This document shows, piece by piece, positions 17,613-26,496 of a stretch of DNA of 32,010 bases. The notes under the pieces are model-generated. The model made no database searches. It had not been told where the DNA came from and saw nothing but the letters and a program-made list of their open reading frames with translations. Both the position numbers and the translations under genes were made by a program. The stretch spans positions 1 through 32,010 of the forward strand of contig JAFXPK010000019.1 in the NCBI GenBank assembly GCA_017527905.1, written 5' to 3'. Source of the stretch: Paludibacteraceae bacterium. Its GTDB lineage: Bacteria; Bacteroidota; Bacteroidia; Bacteroidales; Paludibacteraceae. How positions within the stretch are numbered: position 1 is the stretch's first letter; the number at the start of each line of letters is the position of its first letter.

Positions 17613-18229
17613 TACTTATTCACTATTACGATTGAACCTTTAGCTCCCGGCAACGAACCCTTTATAACCAAAAGATTGTTCTCTGGGATTACTTTTAACA
17701 CCTGAAGATTCTGAACTGTCACAGAGTCTCCTCCCAAACGACCAGCCATACGCATTCCCTTGAACACCTTTGCTGGATAAGAACATGCGCCGATAGAACC
17801 CGGAGCTCTCAAACGGTTGTGCTGACCGTGGGTAGACTGTTGCACACCGCCGAACCCGTGACGCTTAACGACACCCTGGAATCCTTTTCCCTTGGATGTG
17901 CCGACAACGTCCACGAAATCCTTCTCTGTGAACAAGTCAACTGTGATCTGGTCGCCCAAATTGTACTCCTGAGCAAATCCATTGAACTCGGCCAAGTGCC
18001 TCTTAGGTGTCACACCTGCTTTCTTGAAGTGACCCATCTCCGCTTGCGTCGTGTGCTTCTCCTTCTTATCCTCGAAGCCCAACTGAAGCGCGTCATAGCC
18101 ATCTTTCTCGACAGTCTTGATTTGTGTGACAACACAAGGACCTACTTCGACAACAGTGCATGGAACATTCTTTCCATCAGCACTGAAAACGGATGTCATT
18201 CCGATTTTTTTTCCAATTAATCCTGGCAT
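17612..18229 (-). CDS. rplC: 50S ribosomal protein L3 (uL3)
   Basis: uL3 is an assembly initiator reaching towards the peptidyl-transferase centre. The 205 residues start [20 protein letters not shown]. The central loop carries [19 protein letters not shown], with the glutamine that is methylated in E. coli in a comparable position further on ([20 protein letters not shown]). It is 21 bases after rpsJ. Confidence 0.98.
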   Translation of the reverse strand: MPGLIGKKIGMTSVFSADGKNVPCTVVEVGPCVVTQIKTVEKDGYDALQLGFEDKKEKHTTQAEMGHFKKAGVTPKRHLAEFNGFAQEYNLGDQITVDLFTEKDFVDVVGTSKGKGFQGVVKRHGFGGVQQSTHGQHNRLRAPGSIGACSYPAKVFKGMRMAGRLGGDSVTVQNLQVLKVIPENNLLVIKGSLPGAKGSIVIVNK

Positions 18230-18250
18230 TTCAATAAATATTAATGATAA

Positions 18251-18556
18251 CTACACTTTAATTTCTACCTCAACTCCGCTTGGCAACTCCAACTTCATCA
18301 AAGCGTCGACAGTCTTCGCCGTTGAGCTGTAGATGTCGATCAATCTCTTGAATGAAGAGAGTTGGAACTGCTCTCTCGACTTCTTGTTCACGAACGTTGA
18401 ACGGTTCACGGTGAAAATACGCTTGTGAGTTGGCAACGGAATTGGACCGCTCACTACTGCTCCCGTGGTCTTTACAGTCTTCACAATCTTTTCGGCTGAC
18501 TTGTCAACCAAGTTGTGGTCGTAAGACTTTAATTTGATTCTAATCTTTTGACTCAT
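18251..18556 (-). CDS. rpsJ: 30S ribosomal protein S10 (uS10)
   Basis: uS10 is in the 30S head and also pairs with NusB in antitermination. The 101 residues start [20 protein letters not shown] and hold [20 protein letters not shown] and [15 protein letters not shown]. It follows fusA directly (21 bases) with no tuf gene between, the arrangement usual in Bacteroidota. Confidence 0.98.
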   Translation of the reverse strand: MSQKIRIKLKSYDHNLVDKSAEKIVKTVKTTGAVVSGPIPLPTHKRIFTVNRSTFVNKKSREQFQLSSFKRLIDIYSSTAKTVDALMKLELPSGVEVEIKV

Positions 18557-18577
18557 CTCTTTGAATCTATTTTAATA

Positions 18578-20701
18578 TTACAATAATTCTACTTTACCCT
18601 TAGCCTCAGCAACTACTGTCTTAGCGATAGCGGTGGATACCTCAGCGTAGTGTGAGAACTCCATGGAAGAAGTCGCACGTCCTGATGTGATGGTACGCAA
18701 GTCGGTCACATATCCGAACATCTCCGCCAACGGAACCTTAGCCTTCACGATACGGGCGCCTGAACGGCTGGTCTCCATACCCTCAACTTGTCCACGACGT
18801 TTGTTCAAGTCTCCGATCACGTCTCCCATGTTCTCCTCAGGTGTGATAACCTCCAACTTCATGATTGGCTCCATCAAGACTGGCTTAGCCTTCGCACATG
18901 CCTCCTTGAACGCCAAGTTAGCACAGATCTCGAATGACAACTGGTCTGAATCGACTGGGTGGTAAGAACCATCCAACACGGTAACCTTCAACTTCTCCAT
19001 CGGGAAGCCTGCCAACACACCATTCTTCATGGCTGACTGGAAGCCCTTCTGGATAGATGGGATGAACTCCTTAGGAATGTTACCTCCCTTAACCACATCC
19101 TCGAACTGCAATGAGCCCTCGAATCCTTCGTCTGCTGGTCCAACCTTAACAACGATGTCGGCGTACTTACCACGACCACCGGACTGCTTCTTGTAAAGCT
19201 CGCGGTGCTCAACGGTCTTCGTGATGGCCTCCTTGTAGCTAACCTGTGGACGACCTTGGTTACACTCAACCTTGAACTCACGTTTCAGACGGTCGATGAT
19301 GATATCCAAGTGGAGCTCACCCATACCTGAGATGACTGTCTGGCCTGATTGCTCGTCCGTCTTAACCGTGAAGGTAGGGTCCTCCTCAGCCAACTTGGAC
19401 AAACCAACGCCCAACTTGTCAACGTCTGCCTGAGACTTAGGCTCGATAGCGATACCGATCACTGGATCTGGGAAGTCGATGGACTCCAAGATCATGTGGT
19501 CCTTCTCCTCCTCACCGCACAAAGTATCACCAGTACGGATATCCTTGAAACCTACACCGGCACCGATATCACCTGCGGAGATGACCTCAACCGGGTTCTG
19601 GTGGTTAGAGTGCATTTGGAACAGACGGGAGATACGCTCCTTCTTGCCCGAACGGGTGTTGAAGATGTACGAACCTGCGTCGATCTTTCCTGAATATACG
19701 CGGAAGAAGCACAAACGGCCTACGAATGGGTCGGTAGCGATCTTGAACGCCAAAGCGCACAAAGGCTCGTCCTCGCTTGGGTGACGAACAACCTTCTGAT
19801 CCGGATTGTCTACTGAAGTACCTACGATCTCCTCCGTATCCAATGGGCTAGGCAAGTAAGCGCACACAGCGTCCAACATTGTCTGCACACCCTTGTTCTT
19901 GAAGGAAGAACCGCAGATCATAGGGTTGATCTTCATGGCGATGGTTCCCTTTCTGAGGGCAACCTTGATCTCATCCTCAGTGATGGTGGAAGGATCGTCG
20001 AAGAATTTCTCCATCAACGCGTCATCGCACTCAGCGACTGACTCCAACATCTTATCTCTCCACTCCTTAGCCTCGTCGACCAAGTCAGCCGGGATCTCCT
20101 CTACGGAATACTCAGCACCCATGGTCTCGTCGTGCCAGAAGATAGCCTTCATCTTAATCAAGTCAACAACACCCTTGAAAGACTCCTCGCTTCCGATAGG
20201 AATTTGGATTGGGCAAGGGTTTGCGCCGAGCACCTCCTTGATCTGTGCGTATACGTCGAAGAAGTTGGCACCAGAACGGTCCATCTTGTTCACGTAGCAG
20301 ATACGAGGCACAGAGTACTTGTCGGCCTGACGCCAAACGGTCTCTGACTGAGGCTCAACACCACCAACCGCGCAGAACGTAGCGACAGCACCGTCCAAGA
20401 TACGGAGTGAACGCTCCACCTCGACCGTGAAGTCAACGTGTCCCGGAGTGTCAATCAAGTTGATCTTGTACTTCTTGTCGTTGTATTTCCAATAAGTGGT
20501 AGTAGCGGCGGAAGTAATAGTGATACCTCTCTCTTGCTCCTGCACCATCCAGTCCATGGTAGCGGCACCATCGTGAACCTCACCAATCTTGTGGGTCAAA
20601 CCAGTGTAGAACAAGATACGCTCTGACGTAGTTGTCTTACCGGCATCGATGTGCGCCATGATACCGATGTTTCTTGTATAATGTAAATCAGCTTTAGCCA
20701 T
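18578..20701 (-). CDS. fusA: elongation factor G
   Basis: EF-G is the GTPase that drives translocation. The 707-residue protein has all five domains. GTPase motifs are visible: G1 [13 protein letters not shown] (about residues 16-28), G2 with [15 protein letters not shown]3 [15 protein letters not shown] and G4 [10 protein letters not shown]. The domain-IV block [20 protein letters not shown] and the C-terminal [20 protein letters not shown] confirm EF-G rather than a tetracycline-protection relative. It sits 20 bases after rpsG and 21 before rpsJ. Confidence 0.98.
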   Translation of the reverse strand: MAKADLHYTRNIGIMAHIDAGKTTTSERILFYTGLTHKIGEVHDGAATMDWMVQEQERGITITSAATTTYWKYNDKKYKINLIDTPGHVDFTVEVERSLRILDGAVATFCAVGGVEPQSETVWRQADKYSVPRICYVNKMDRSGANFFDVYAQIKEVLGANPCPIQIPIGSEESFKGVVDLIKMKAIFWHDETMGAEYSVEEIPADLVDEAKEWRDKMLESVAECDDALMEKFFDDPSTITEDEIKVALRKGTIAMKINPMICGSSFKNKGVQTMLDAVCAYLPSPLDTEEIVGTSVDNPDQKVVRHPSEDEPLCALAFKIATDPFVGRLCFFRVYSGKIDAGSYIFNTRSGKKERISRLFQMHSNHQNPVEVISAGDIGAGVGFKDIRTGDTLCGEEEKDHMILESIDFPDPVIGIAIEPKSQADVDKLGVGLSKLAEEDPTFTVKTDEQSGQTVISGMGELHLDIIIDRLKREFKVECNQGRPQVSYKEAITKTVEHRELYKKQSGGRGKYADIVVKVGPADEGFEGSLQFEDVVKGGNIPKEFIPSIQKGFQSAMKNGVLAGFPMEKLKVTVLDGSYHPVDSDQLSFEICANLAFKEACAKAKPVLMEPIMKLEVITPEENMGDVIGDLNKRRGQVEGMETSRSGARIVKAKVPLAEMFGYVTDLRTITSGRATSSMEFSHYAEVSTAIAKTVVAEAKGKVELL

Positions 20702-20721
20702 TTTGTAGTTCGTGAATTAAA

Positions 20722-21198
20722 TTAGAATCTGAAGTGAGCGAACGCGCGGTTAGCCTCGGCCATCTTGTGCATATCCTCTTTTTTCTTGAATGCACCGCCT
20801 TGGTTATTGTAAGCGTCTGCGATTTCCGCAGCCAGCTTCTCAGCCATCGAATGGCCACTTCTTTTACGAGAGAAGATGATCAGGTTCTTCATAGAAATAG
20901 ACTCTTTCCTCTCTGGACGAATTTCAGTAGGCACTTGGAATGTAGCACCGCCCACACGGCGAGACTTAACCTCTACTTGAGGAGTAATGTTCTCCAAAGC
21001 CTTCTTCCAGATTTCCAATGGGGTCTTGTCCTCATTAGGAAGTTTTGACTTAACGTTATCCAACGCTGTATAGAATATATCGTATGCGATAGTCTTCTTA
21101 CCGTCATACATCAAATGGTTCACAAATCTAGAAACCATTACTTCGTTGAAAATCGGATCTGGTAAAATAATCCGTTTCTTTGGTTTTGCTTTTCTCAT
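20722..21198 (-). CDS. rpsG: 30S ribosomal protein S7 (uS7)
   Basis: uS7 nucleates the 30S head and contacts the E-site tRNA; in E. coli it represses the str operon by binding the rpsL-rpsG spacer. The 158 residues start [20 protein letters not shown] and include the family block [20 protein letters not shown] and the end [13 protein letters not shown]. The 104-base spacer after rpsL is long for this operon. Confidence 0.98.
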   Translation of the reverse strand: MRKAKPKKRIILPDPIFNEVMVSRFVNHLMYDGKKTIAYDIFYTALDNVKSKLPNEDKTPLEIWKKALENITPQVEVKSRRVGGATFQVPTEIRPERKESISMKNLIIFSRKRSGHSMAEKLAAEIADAYNNQGGAFKKKEDMHKMAEANRAFAHFRF

Positions 21199-21302
21199 TT
21201 TTACTCAAAAATTTTTCGTTTTTGTTTTGGTTGCAGTTGCTTCAACGGCTTCGCTTAGCCATTTACTCAACCGGTGTAACTCTGCTAGGTCGCCCTACCG
21301 AA
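21199..21302 (-). other. 104-base rpsL-rpsG spacer with a small hairpin
   Basis: The minus strand contains an imperfect hairpin (21245-21262; GGCT, 6-base loop, AGCC plus one A-T and one G-T pair) followed by an A-rich stretch up to the rpsG ATG. In E. coli the equivalent spacer is the S7 repressor site. Whether this one acts likewise is not known. No promoter consensus is seen. Confidence 0.3.
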
Positions 21303-21704
21303 TTACTTTTTCTTTGCTGGAGCTGCTTGTCCTGGCTTAGGTCTCTTCGCTCCGTACTTGGAACGACGTTGCGTACGTCCGTTCACACCTGCGGTATCCA
21401 ATGTTCCGCGTACGATGTGGTAACGCACACCTGGAAGATCCTTCACACGACCACCACGCACCATCACGATGGAGTGCTCCTGCAAGTTGTGACCCTCTCC
21501 CGGAATGTAAGCATTCACTTCCTTCTGGTTCGTCAAACGTACTCTGGCAACCTTACGCATTGCTGAGTTAGGCTTCTTAGGGGTTGTTGTGTAAACCCTC
21601 ACGCAGACACCTCTTCTCTGTGGACATGAGTCCAAAGCCGGAGATTTGCTCTTGTCCGCCTGACTTGCCCTTCCTTTTCTAACTAACTGCTGAATTGTAG
21701 GCAT
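21303..21704 (-). CDS. rpsL: 30S ribosomal protein S12 (uS12)
   Basis: uS12 is at the decoding centre and is the target of streptomycin-resistance mutations. The 133 residues start [20 protein letters not shown]. The decoding loops [19 protein letters not shown] and [20 protein letters not shown] are of wild type, including the lysines in KKPNS and VKDLPG. The tail is Pro/Lys-rich. This is the first gene of the operon, with a predicted promoter at 21773-21803 and a leader of about 60 bases. Confidence 0.98.
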   Translation of the reverse strand: MPTIQQLVRKGRASQADKSKSPALDSCPQRRGVCVRVYTTTPKKPNSAMRKVARVRLTNQKEVNAYIPGEGHNLQEHSIVMVRGGRVKDLPGVRYHIVRGTLDTAGVNGRTQRRSKYGAKRPKPGQAAPAKKK

Positions 21705-21772
21705 TTCGTTAAACTTTTAATCTTTTAAGTTATTAATAAATATATTTTTAGACACTCTACTAAAAGTGGGTG

Positions 21773-21803
21773 CAAATTTAGAAAGATTATTTCACCCCAC
21801 CAA
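21773..21803 (-). promoter_or_regulatory. promoter of the str-S10-spc-alpha operon
   Basis: On the minus strand TAAATTTG (21780-21773) fits TAnnTTTG exactly, and TTG (21803-21801) lies 20 bases upstream. It would start transcription near 21766 and is the only convincing promoter seen for the whole 18-kb ribosomal operon. Confidence 0.65.
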
Positions 21804-21848
21804 TTTTTTTTGCTATTTTTTATGCAAAATGTTTTCCGACCTCCCCTC

Positions 21849-21896
21849 ACCCCATAAATTCATCAATGACTACGTCAAACTAACGTTTCATAATTC
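21849..21896. repeat. dispersed ~45-bp repeat, copy 2
   Basis: Nearly identical to 98-140 (shared blocks CCCCA, ATTCAT, GACTACGTC, AACTAACGTTTCA). It lies in the 329-base gene-free stretch 21705-22033 between the divergent rpsL and HD-phosphohydrolase promoters. Confidence 0.6.
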
Positions 21897-21931
21897 TTAA
21901 TTCATAATTCTTAATTCTTAATTCTCAATTT
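21889..21931. repeat. TTAATTC/ATAATTC simple repeat tract
   Basis: TAATTCTTAATTCATAATTC is followed by more TTAATTC units, about six imperfect 7-base units in a row. The tract is contiguous with dispersed-repeat copy 2 and ends about 17 bases before the -33 element of the phosphohydrolase promoter. Confidence 0.7.
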
Positions 21932-21947
21932 CCATCGCAGTGTTTTT

Positions 21948-21979
21948 CTTGTTTCTTCAATATGTATGGCTTATATTTG
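21948..21979 (+). promoter_or_regulatory. Bacteroidota-type promoter for the HD phosphohydrolase
   Basis: TATATTTG (21972-21979) matches TAnnTTTG exactly, with CTTG (21948-21951) 20 bases upstream as the -33 element. Transcription would start near 21985. That excludes the most upstream in-frame ATG (21962) and favours 22034. Confidence 0.65.
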
Positions 21980-22033
21980 TACCTTATAATAAAAATGAAA
22001 GGATTTTTCTGTCTAACTTTTATTCGAACTGAC

Positions 22034-24082
22034 ATGAAAAGCAAAAACTCATACATGCGATACATCTCCATCGCGGCGCTCTTCTTCGTCGCCGGACTGA
22101 TCATATTCAAGACTTACCCGAACTTCGGGAAATTCAAATACAACTACGCCATCGAGAAGCCTTGGGAATATGACGCGCTCACAGCCCCCTTCGCCTTCGA
22201 GATCATGAAATCCAAGGAGGACGTCAAGAAGGAGGAGGACAGCCTCCTGAGCGACTTCAGCCCATTCTTCATCAACGACGAGGCCATCCCCGAAAAATAC
22301 ATCGGCATGCTGAACGAGAAGTTCGGGAAAGTGGAGGACGAGGCGGCGGACGACTACAAGAACTACATCGCCCGCAAACTGAAATCGCTCTACGCCAACG
22401 GAATCATCTCCGCCGACGACATGGACAAACTGAACGAGGAGAAGAAAAGCGAGATCAACGTGCTGACCGGCAACCAGGCGAAGAACAGGCCTGTCTCCGC
22501 CCTCCACACCACCAAGACCGCCTACGAGCACATCATCAACGGAATCCCCGCATCGCTCGACAAGGAGACGCTCCAAGGCTATAACATCAATAACTACATC
22601 CACGAAAACCTCTCCTACGACAAGGAGAAGAACGAGTCGGTGAAGAAGGAACTCCTGAAGTCCATCTCCCTCACCAAGGGCAGGATCCAAAGCGGGGAGA
22701 AAATCATCGACCACGGAGAGATCGTCAAGGCCCAGACTTACGACATACTCGAATCCCTCAGGTCTGCCGTGCAGGAGAACAGCGACAAGACCAACAAACA
22801 ACTGATCATGATCGGTCAGATCATCATCATAAGCATCATTCTGTGCGCATTCTACCTCTACTTGCTCCTGTTCAGGAAGAAGTACCTGGTGAACCTCAAG
22901 AACGTGGCCTTCATGCTGGGAATGATCACCATACTCTGCGTGCTCACCTCCATCATGGTCAAGAACGAATACACGCCGAACATCGTGCCATACGCCTTGT
23001 TGCCTATCCTGGTGACCTGCTTCTTCGACACGAGGACGGCTCTCTTCGCCCACCTCACGGCCGTGCTCCTCTCCTCCTTCATCGTGCCGAACGACTTCGA
23101 GTTCCTGCTGATGCAGTCCATCGCGGGCATGATCTCCATCTGCACCCTGAAGAACATCTTCATGCGCTCACAACTCGTGCAGGCCGCCATACTCATCACC
23201 ATCTCCTACTGCATCATCTACGTGGGGAACACGCTGGTGCATGAGAACGGACTGGACCACTTCGAGTGGTCGATGTTCCCGATCTTCCTCGGCAACGGAC
23301 TGCTGCTCCTGCTCGCCAACCCGCTCATCTACATCGTGGAGAAGATGTTCGGCTATGTGTCGGACGTCACATTGGTGGAGTTGGCGAACACGAACAATTC
23401 GCTACTGAGGAAATTCTCGGAAGAGGCTCCTGGCAGTTTCCAACACTCCATGCAGGTCTCCAACCTCGCATCCGACGCGGCCAGCTGCATCGGCGCCAAC
23501 CCTATGTTGGTGAGGACGGGCGCGCTCTACCATGACATCGGCAAGATGGCCAACCCGGCCTTCTTCACGGAGAACCAGTCGAGCAAGAACCCGCACACCG
23601 AGATGAACGACGAGGAGAAAAGCGCGCAGATCATCATCCGCCACGTGGCGGACGGCGTGGCCATCGCGAAGAAATACGGATTGCCGGAGAAGATCCAGGA
23701 GTTCATCAAGACGCACCACGGGAAGAGCAAGACGAAATACTTCTACTACACGATGAAGAACAAATATCCGGACAGGGAAATCGACGAATCCAAGTTCACC
23801 TACCCCGGACCGTTGCCGACCTCGAAGGAGATGGCCATCCTAGTCATGTGCGACTCCGTGGAGGCGGCCTCCAGAAGTCTACAGGAATACACGGACAAGA
23901 GCATCAACGACCTCGTCGAGAAGATCATCACCGACCAGATCCAGGAGGGCATCTTCGAGGAGACCCCTATCACCTTCAAGGAGATCAACGAGATCAAGGC
24001 GGTCCTCAAGGAGAAGCTCAAGACCATCTACCACACCCGCATCATCTATCCGGAGCTGAACAAGAAGGAGGAGGGGAAATAA
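22034..24082 (+). CDS. pgpH: 7TM-HD phosphohydrolase, PgpH-type cyclic-di-AMP phosphodiesterase
   Basis: A 682-residue membrane protein in the 7TMR-HD order. TM1 (about 9-27) is followed by an extracytoplasmic 7TMR-HDED domain (about 40-250, with YDALTAPFAFEIMKSKED). A block of seven hydrophobic segments spans about 257-440, and a cytoplasmic HD domain follows (about 455-640). The HD pair is His500-Asp501 in GALYHDIGKM. Further family blocks are FIKTHHGKSKTKYFYYTM, TYPGPLPTSKEMAI and DSVEAASRSLQEY. Characterised PgpH proteins hydrolyse cyclic di-AMP; this activity is inferred here. ATG at 22034 is chosen because the promoter lies over the longer start. It is divergent from rpsL. An in-frame ATG at 21995 is an alternative. 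Confidence 0.92.
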   Translation: MKSKNSYMRYISIAALFFVAGLIIFKTYPNFGKFKYNYAIEKPWEYDALTAPFAFEIMKSKEDVKKEEDSLLSDFSPFFINDEAIPEKYIGMLNEKFGKVEDEAADDYKNYIARKLKSLYANGIISADDMDKLNEEKKSEINVLTGNQAKNRPVSALHTTKTAYEHIINGIPASLDKETLQGYNINNYIHENLSYDKEKNESVKKELLKSISLTKGRIQSGEKIIDHGEIVKAQTYDILESLRSAVQENSDKTNKQLIMIGQIIIISIILCAFYLYLLLFRKKYLVNLKNVAFMLGMITILCVLTSIMVKNEYTPNIVPYALLPILVTCFFDTRTALFAHLTAVLLSSFIVPNDFEFLLMQSIAGMISICTLKNIFMRSQLVQAAILITISYCIIYVGNTLVHENGLDHFEWSMFPIFLGNGLLLLLANPLIYIVEKMFGYVSDVTLVELANTNNSLLRKFSEEAPGSFQHSMQVSNLASDAASCIGANPMLVRTGALYHDIGKMANPAFFTENQSSKNPHTEMNDEEKSAQIIIRHVADGVAIAKKYGLPEKIQEFIKTHHGKSKTKYFYYTMKNKYPDREIDESKFTYPGPLPTSKEMAILVMCDSVEAASRSLQEYTDKSINDLVEKIITDQIQEGIFEETPITFKEINEIKAVLKEKLKTIYHTRIIYPELNKKEEGK

Positions 24083-24176
24083 GGGTCGGCAGGTTTCAAT
24101 CAATATTCTATTGCAACGGCGTTCCCCGAACGTCCATGGATTTCTCCCGAATGTCCCGGAAACGCCGCAATATCAG

Positions 24177-24269
24177 TTAAAATAATGTTTGAGCGGGTTC
24201 GCTCTCATGGTCCAATAAATTCTCCAAGACATAATGGTGGATTTCATAGGGCCACACATCGTCATTCAA
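24177..24269 (-). other. 30-codon open frame following the peptidase gene
   Basis: Starting at a TTG (24269) that overlaps the peptidase stop region, a frame of 30 codons encodes protein-like sequence with NDDVWPYEIHHYVLENLL, ending at TAA (24177). It is in a different frame from the peptidase. It could be a small gene, the remnant of one, or chance. The rest of 24083-24261 shows only weak imperfect inverted repeats. Confidence 0.25.
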
Positions 24270-25773
24270 AATAATGCACGATATAATCTTTCCGATTGCT
24301 TTTTTTGTTGTCTCTTCCGATGTAACAACTCTTCGAGTGTCTTTCCACAATCTGAAGCATAGCTAATGCGTCTGCCATATTATCGGCGATGAACATATTA
24401 TGCACTTTTGGGGTCGTGGCCTTTCCTGGTCTTAGGATGTTGAGAATGGTTTTTTCCTGCTCTATCACCTCCCAGTAACCAGCTTGCGCATTATATCGGA
24501 CAGAAACGTTTTTCGGGTTATAAGGGATTATGTCAGTTTTAGTTAATGGCTCAGCAGGGAGCCCACTATCACCATCAAAATAGCTGAGGATAAAATCTTT
24601 TCGATTGCTCCTTTTGTTATCACGTCCCACAAAGCATTGTCGTGTATGTCTCTTGGCCACCCTCAACCCATTCATCGCATCCTCCTCTGAGGCGAACACA
24701 TTCATTCGTGACCGTCCGTCCGTCAAGAGCCAGCAAGTGCTCTCCTTAACAACTTTCAGATTGGAAGGATTATAAGATATAACATCATAAGTGATTTTAT
24801 CATATACATTAACCGGAAGATACATGTGAGCATCAATGCCACATTCACCATATCCCATATAGAAATAACCGCTTGGATGTGCTGCGCTACTACCCCAGCT
24901 GTTTTTACAGATCCATGCCTTCTTATTGTCATCATAACCTACGATGCAGACTGCATGTCCATCATCTTCATATTCACCGATAGGCGTAAGAGTATAAACC
25001 TCCTTCTCGTTCGAGCAAGAGTTCCAAAACAGTCTAAAATCAGAATAAAAATCGAATCGAGCCACTAATGGACCATTTTCGATGAGCCATCTCTTCATCT
25101 GTTTCGTGTCAGCGGTGACCTTATAATCTGTTATTTTCACAATTCGATTACTCCCTTCCGACATATGAGCGGTTTGGTCCACTGGAGTGTACGGATAATT
25201 ATATTCCAAACATACACCCTCGTTTTTTGCCGCCTCCATGGCACTTGAACAATACCATCCGACACTACATAAACATTGTGAGGTAAAGAACAGGCTAGCC
25301 TCCGAGAGGTCTATCACGTTTCGGCTGTTGTTATAATTTTGAATCCTATAATGAGCTTCAAGGGCCGCAGCCGTGGCAAATGCGACACACGAGCCACAAG
25401 ACCCTTGATCTTTAACGCTTGTCAACACATTGCCCAATTCTCTCCAGTCGAACTGTGCAGGCAAGCTTGTGGATTCCTTCTTCTCAAGTCTGCCATTATT
25501 CATGTAGTAATAATTGTATTTTGTCCGTTTAAAAATCCATAATGGCAGGTTCTTGAGCTGAGGATCCGCCAAAGCTCTGGTACGAGGATGATCTGCCAAC
25601 AGTTTGGGATCATGTTTCTTAACGTCGACACTCCACTTCACCTTGTATTTCTTGAGGACAACGTTGAAATCCTCAGCTTTTACTTCCTGAAGTTTTTCAC
25701 GAGACAATTTTTTAATGGTAGCAATCTTGACTGAATCAAGTACAGCTTTTGTAATCAATTGTTTTTTTGCCAT
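24262..25773 (-). CDS. papain-like (C1) cysteine peptidase with duplicated C-terminal module
   Basis: A 503-residue peptidase. A lysine-rich N-terminal region (1-100), possibly a propeptide, has no signal peptide or membrane segment. The C1 core (about 103-322) has oxyanion Gln123 and catalytic Cys129 (KDQGSCGSCVAFA), His273 (DDGHAVCIVGY) and Asn291 (CKNSWGSS). The residue after the catalytic Cys is Val, where papain has Trp. Two related C-terminal modules follow (about 328-400 and 414-503). They share SYNP/PYNP starts and the endings CFVGRDNKRSNRKDFILSYF and CYIGRDNKKSNRKDYIVHYF. The gene follows the DUF2589 genes on the same strand after a 138-base gap, in which no consensus promoter was found. 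I infer an active cytoplasmic protease associated with the DUF2589 proteins; substrate unknown. Confidence 0.9.
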   Translation of the reverse strand: MAKKQLITKAVLDSVKIATIKKLSREKLQEVKAEDFNVVLKKYKVKWSVDVKKHDPKLLADHPRTRALADPQLKNLPLWIFKRTKYNYYYMNNGRLEKKESTSLPAQFDWRELGNVLTSVKDQGSCGSCVAFATAAALEAHYRIQNYNNSRNVIDLSEASLFFTSQCLCSVGWYCSSAMEAAKNEGVCLEYNYPYTPVDQTAHMSEGSNRIVKITDYKVTADTKQMKRWLIENGPLVARFDFYSDFRLFWNSCSNEKEVYTLTPIGEYEDDGHAVCIVGYDDNKKAWICKNSWGSSAAHPSGYFYMGYGECGIDAHMYLPVNVYDKITYDVISYNPSNLKVVKESTCWLLTDGRSRMNVFASEEDAMNGLRVAKRHTRQCFVGRDNKRSNRKDFILSYFDGDSGLPAEPLTKTDIIPYNPKNVSVRYNAQAGYWEVIEQEKTILNILRPGKATTPKVHNMFIADNMADALAMLQIVERHSKSCYIGRDNKKSNRKDYIVHYFE

Positions 25774-25911
25774 GGTAATAGATATTTACTGTTAAAAATG
25801 GTACATTTTGATTGCATGGTTATGGTGTGGGCATGCGATATCCCTAAGACATCCATAAGTATTTGAACTGTTTAAATCACAAACATTTCTTTTGGATGTT
25901 CACCAATCATT

Positions 25912-26475
25912 TTATTTATGAGGTTTTTCTTTTTTTGTTTCTTTAAATCTTGTCTTTTGCACAACATTTTCACTGCAGAACTGGAGTATAGAGGCTAATC
26001 CAGCAGTCATGTCACTTTGTCCCATATTAATTTTATATTCAATGGAACAATTGCCCTTCCCCGCATAATGGGAATTCTTTTTCATGGACTTTGAACCTAT
26101 ATATCCTTTTGTTTCGCCTTCAGAATCACAATGGATATCGGCCACAAATGACAAATCTACATTTCGGATCTCTAAAAAAGAATATGGGATTAAAGTGAAC
26201 AAAGGGACTTGTAGAGAATAAAGCCTGCCATTATGGATATAAGAAAATGACACATAGATGGGTTCTATGGTTTCACCTTTTCCTTCCCCAGTTTGGGGAT
26301 ACCTATTGAATGAATGGTTCAATAAGACATTGTAGGCTACCTCTATCGATTTGTATTGCGCCTTCACACAAGAAACCAACGGGTTAGCGACCATTTTCTT
26401 CAAAGACATTGGTCGTAACGAATCTGACAATTGTTGCAGAATTTTTTCTTCTTCATTCATCTCAGAAGAGGCCAT
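25912..26475 (-). CDS. short divergent DUF2589-like protein
   Basis: A 187-residue paralogue with the DUF2589 landmarks in degenerate form: the helix motif MVANPLVSCVKAQYKSIEVA (about 29-48), the strand pair VSFSYIHNGRLYSLQVPLFT and LIPYSFLEIRNVDLSFVADI, and the C-terminal motif QSDMTAGLASIL (153-164), where the others have DMPAG. A basic tail (KKEKPHK) ends it. It has no signal peptide or membrane segment. It lacks the extra C-terminal domain of the three longest paralogues. It is the last DUF2589 gene before the peptidase, 21 bases after the preceding one. Function is unknown; by its motifs it belongs to the same assembly as its neighbours. Confidence 0.7.
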   Translation of the reverse strand: MASSEMNEEEKILQQLSDSLRPMSLKKMVANPLVSCVKAQYKSIEVAYNVLLNHSFNRYPQTGEGKGETIEPIYVSFSYIHNGRLYSLQVPLFTLIPYSFLEIRNVDLSFVADIHCDSEGETKGYIGSKSMKKNSHYAGKGNCSIEYKINMGQSDMTAGLASILQFCSENVVQKTRFKETKKEKPHK

Positions 26476-26496
26476 TGATCTTGCTCTTTAATTAAT

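Noticed and set aside
22049..23053. 334-codon minus-strand frame inside the HD phosphohydrolase
   Set aside because: Val/Asp/Glu/Leu repetitive composition typical of an antisense frame; the plus-strand gene is unambiguous.
24111..24170. Terminator after the HD phosphohydrolase (TTGC..GGCGTT with AACGCCGCAA)
   Set aside because: The arms pair only with a 3-base bulge and a ~26-base loop, and no T-run follows; too weak to call.
24300..24310. Programmed frameshift or gene break at the A7 run near the peptidase 3' end
   Set aside because: The peptidase frame continues through the conserved ending of its second C-terminal module, matching the first module, so the zero frame is the real one.
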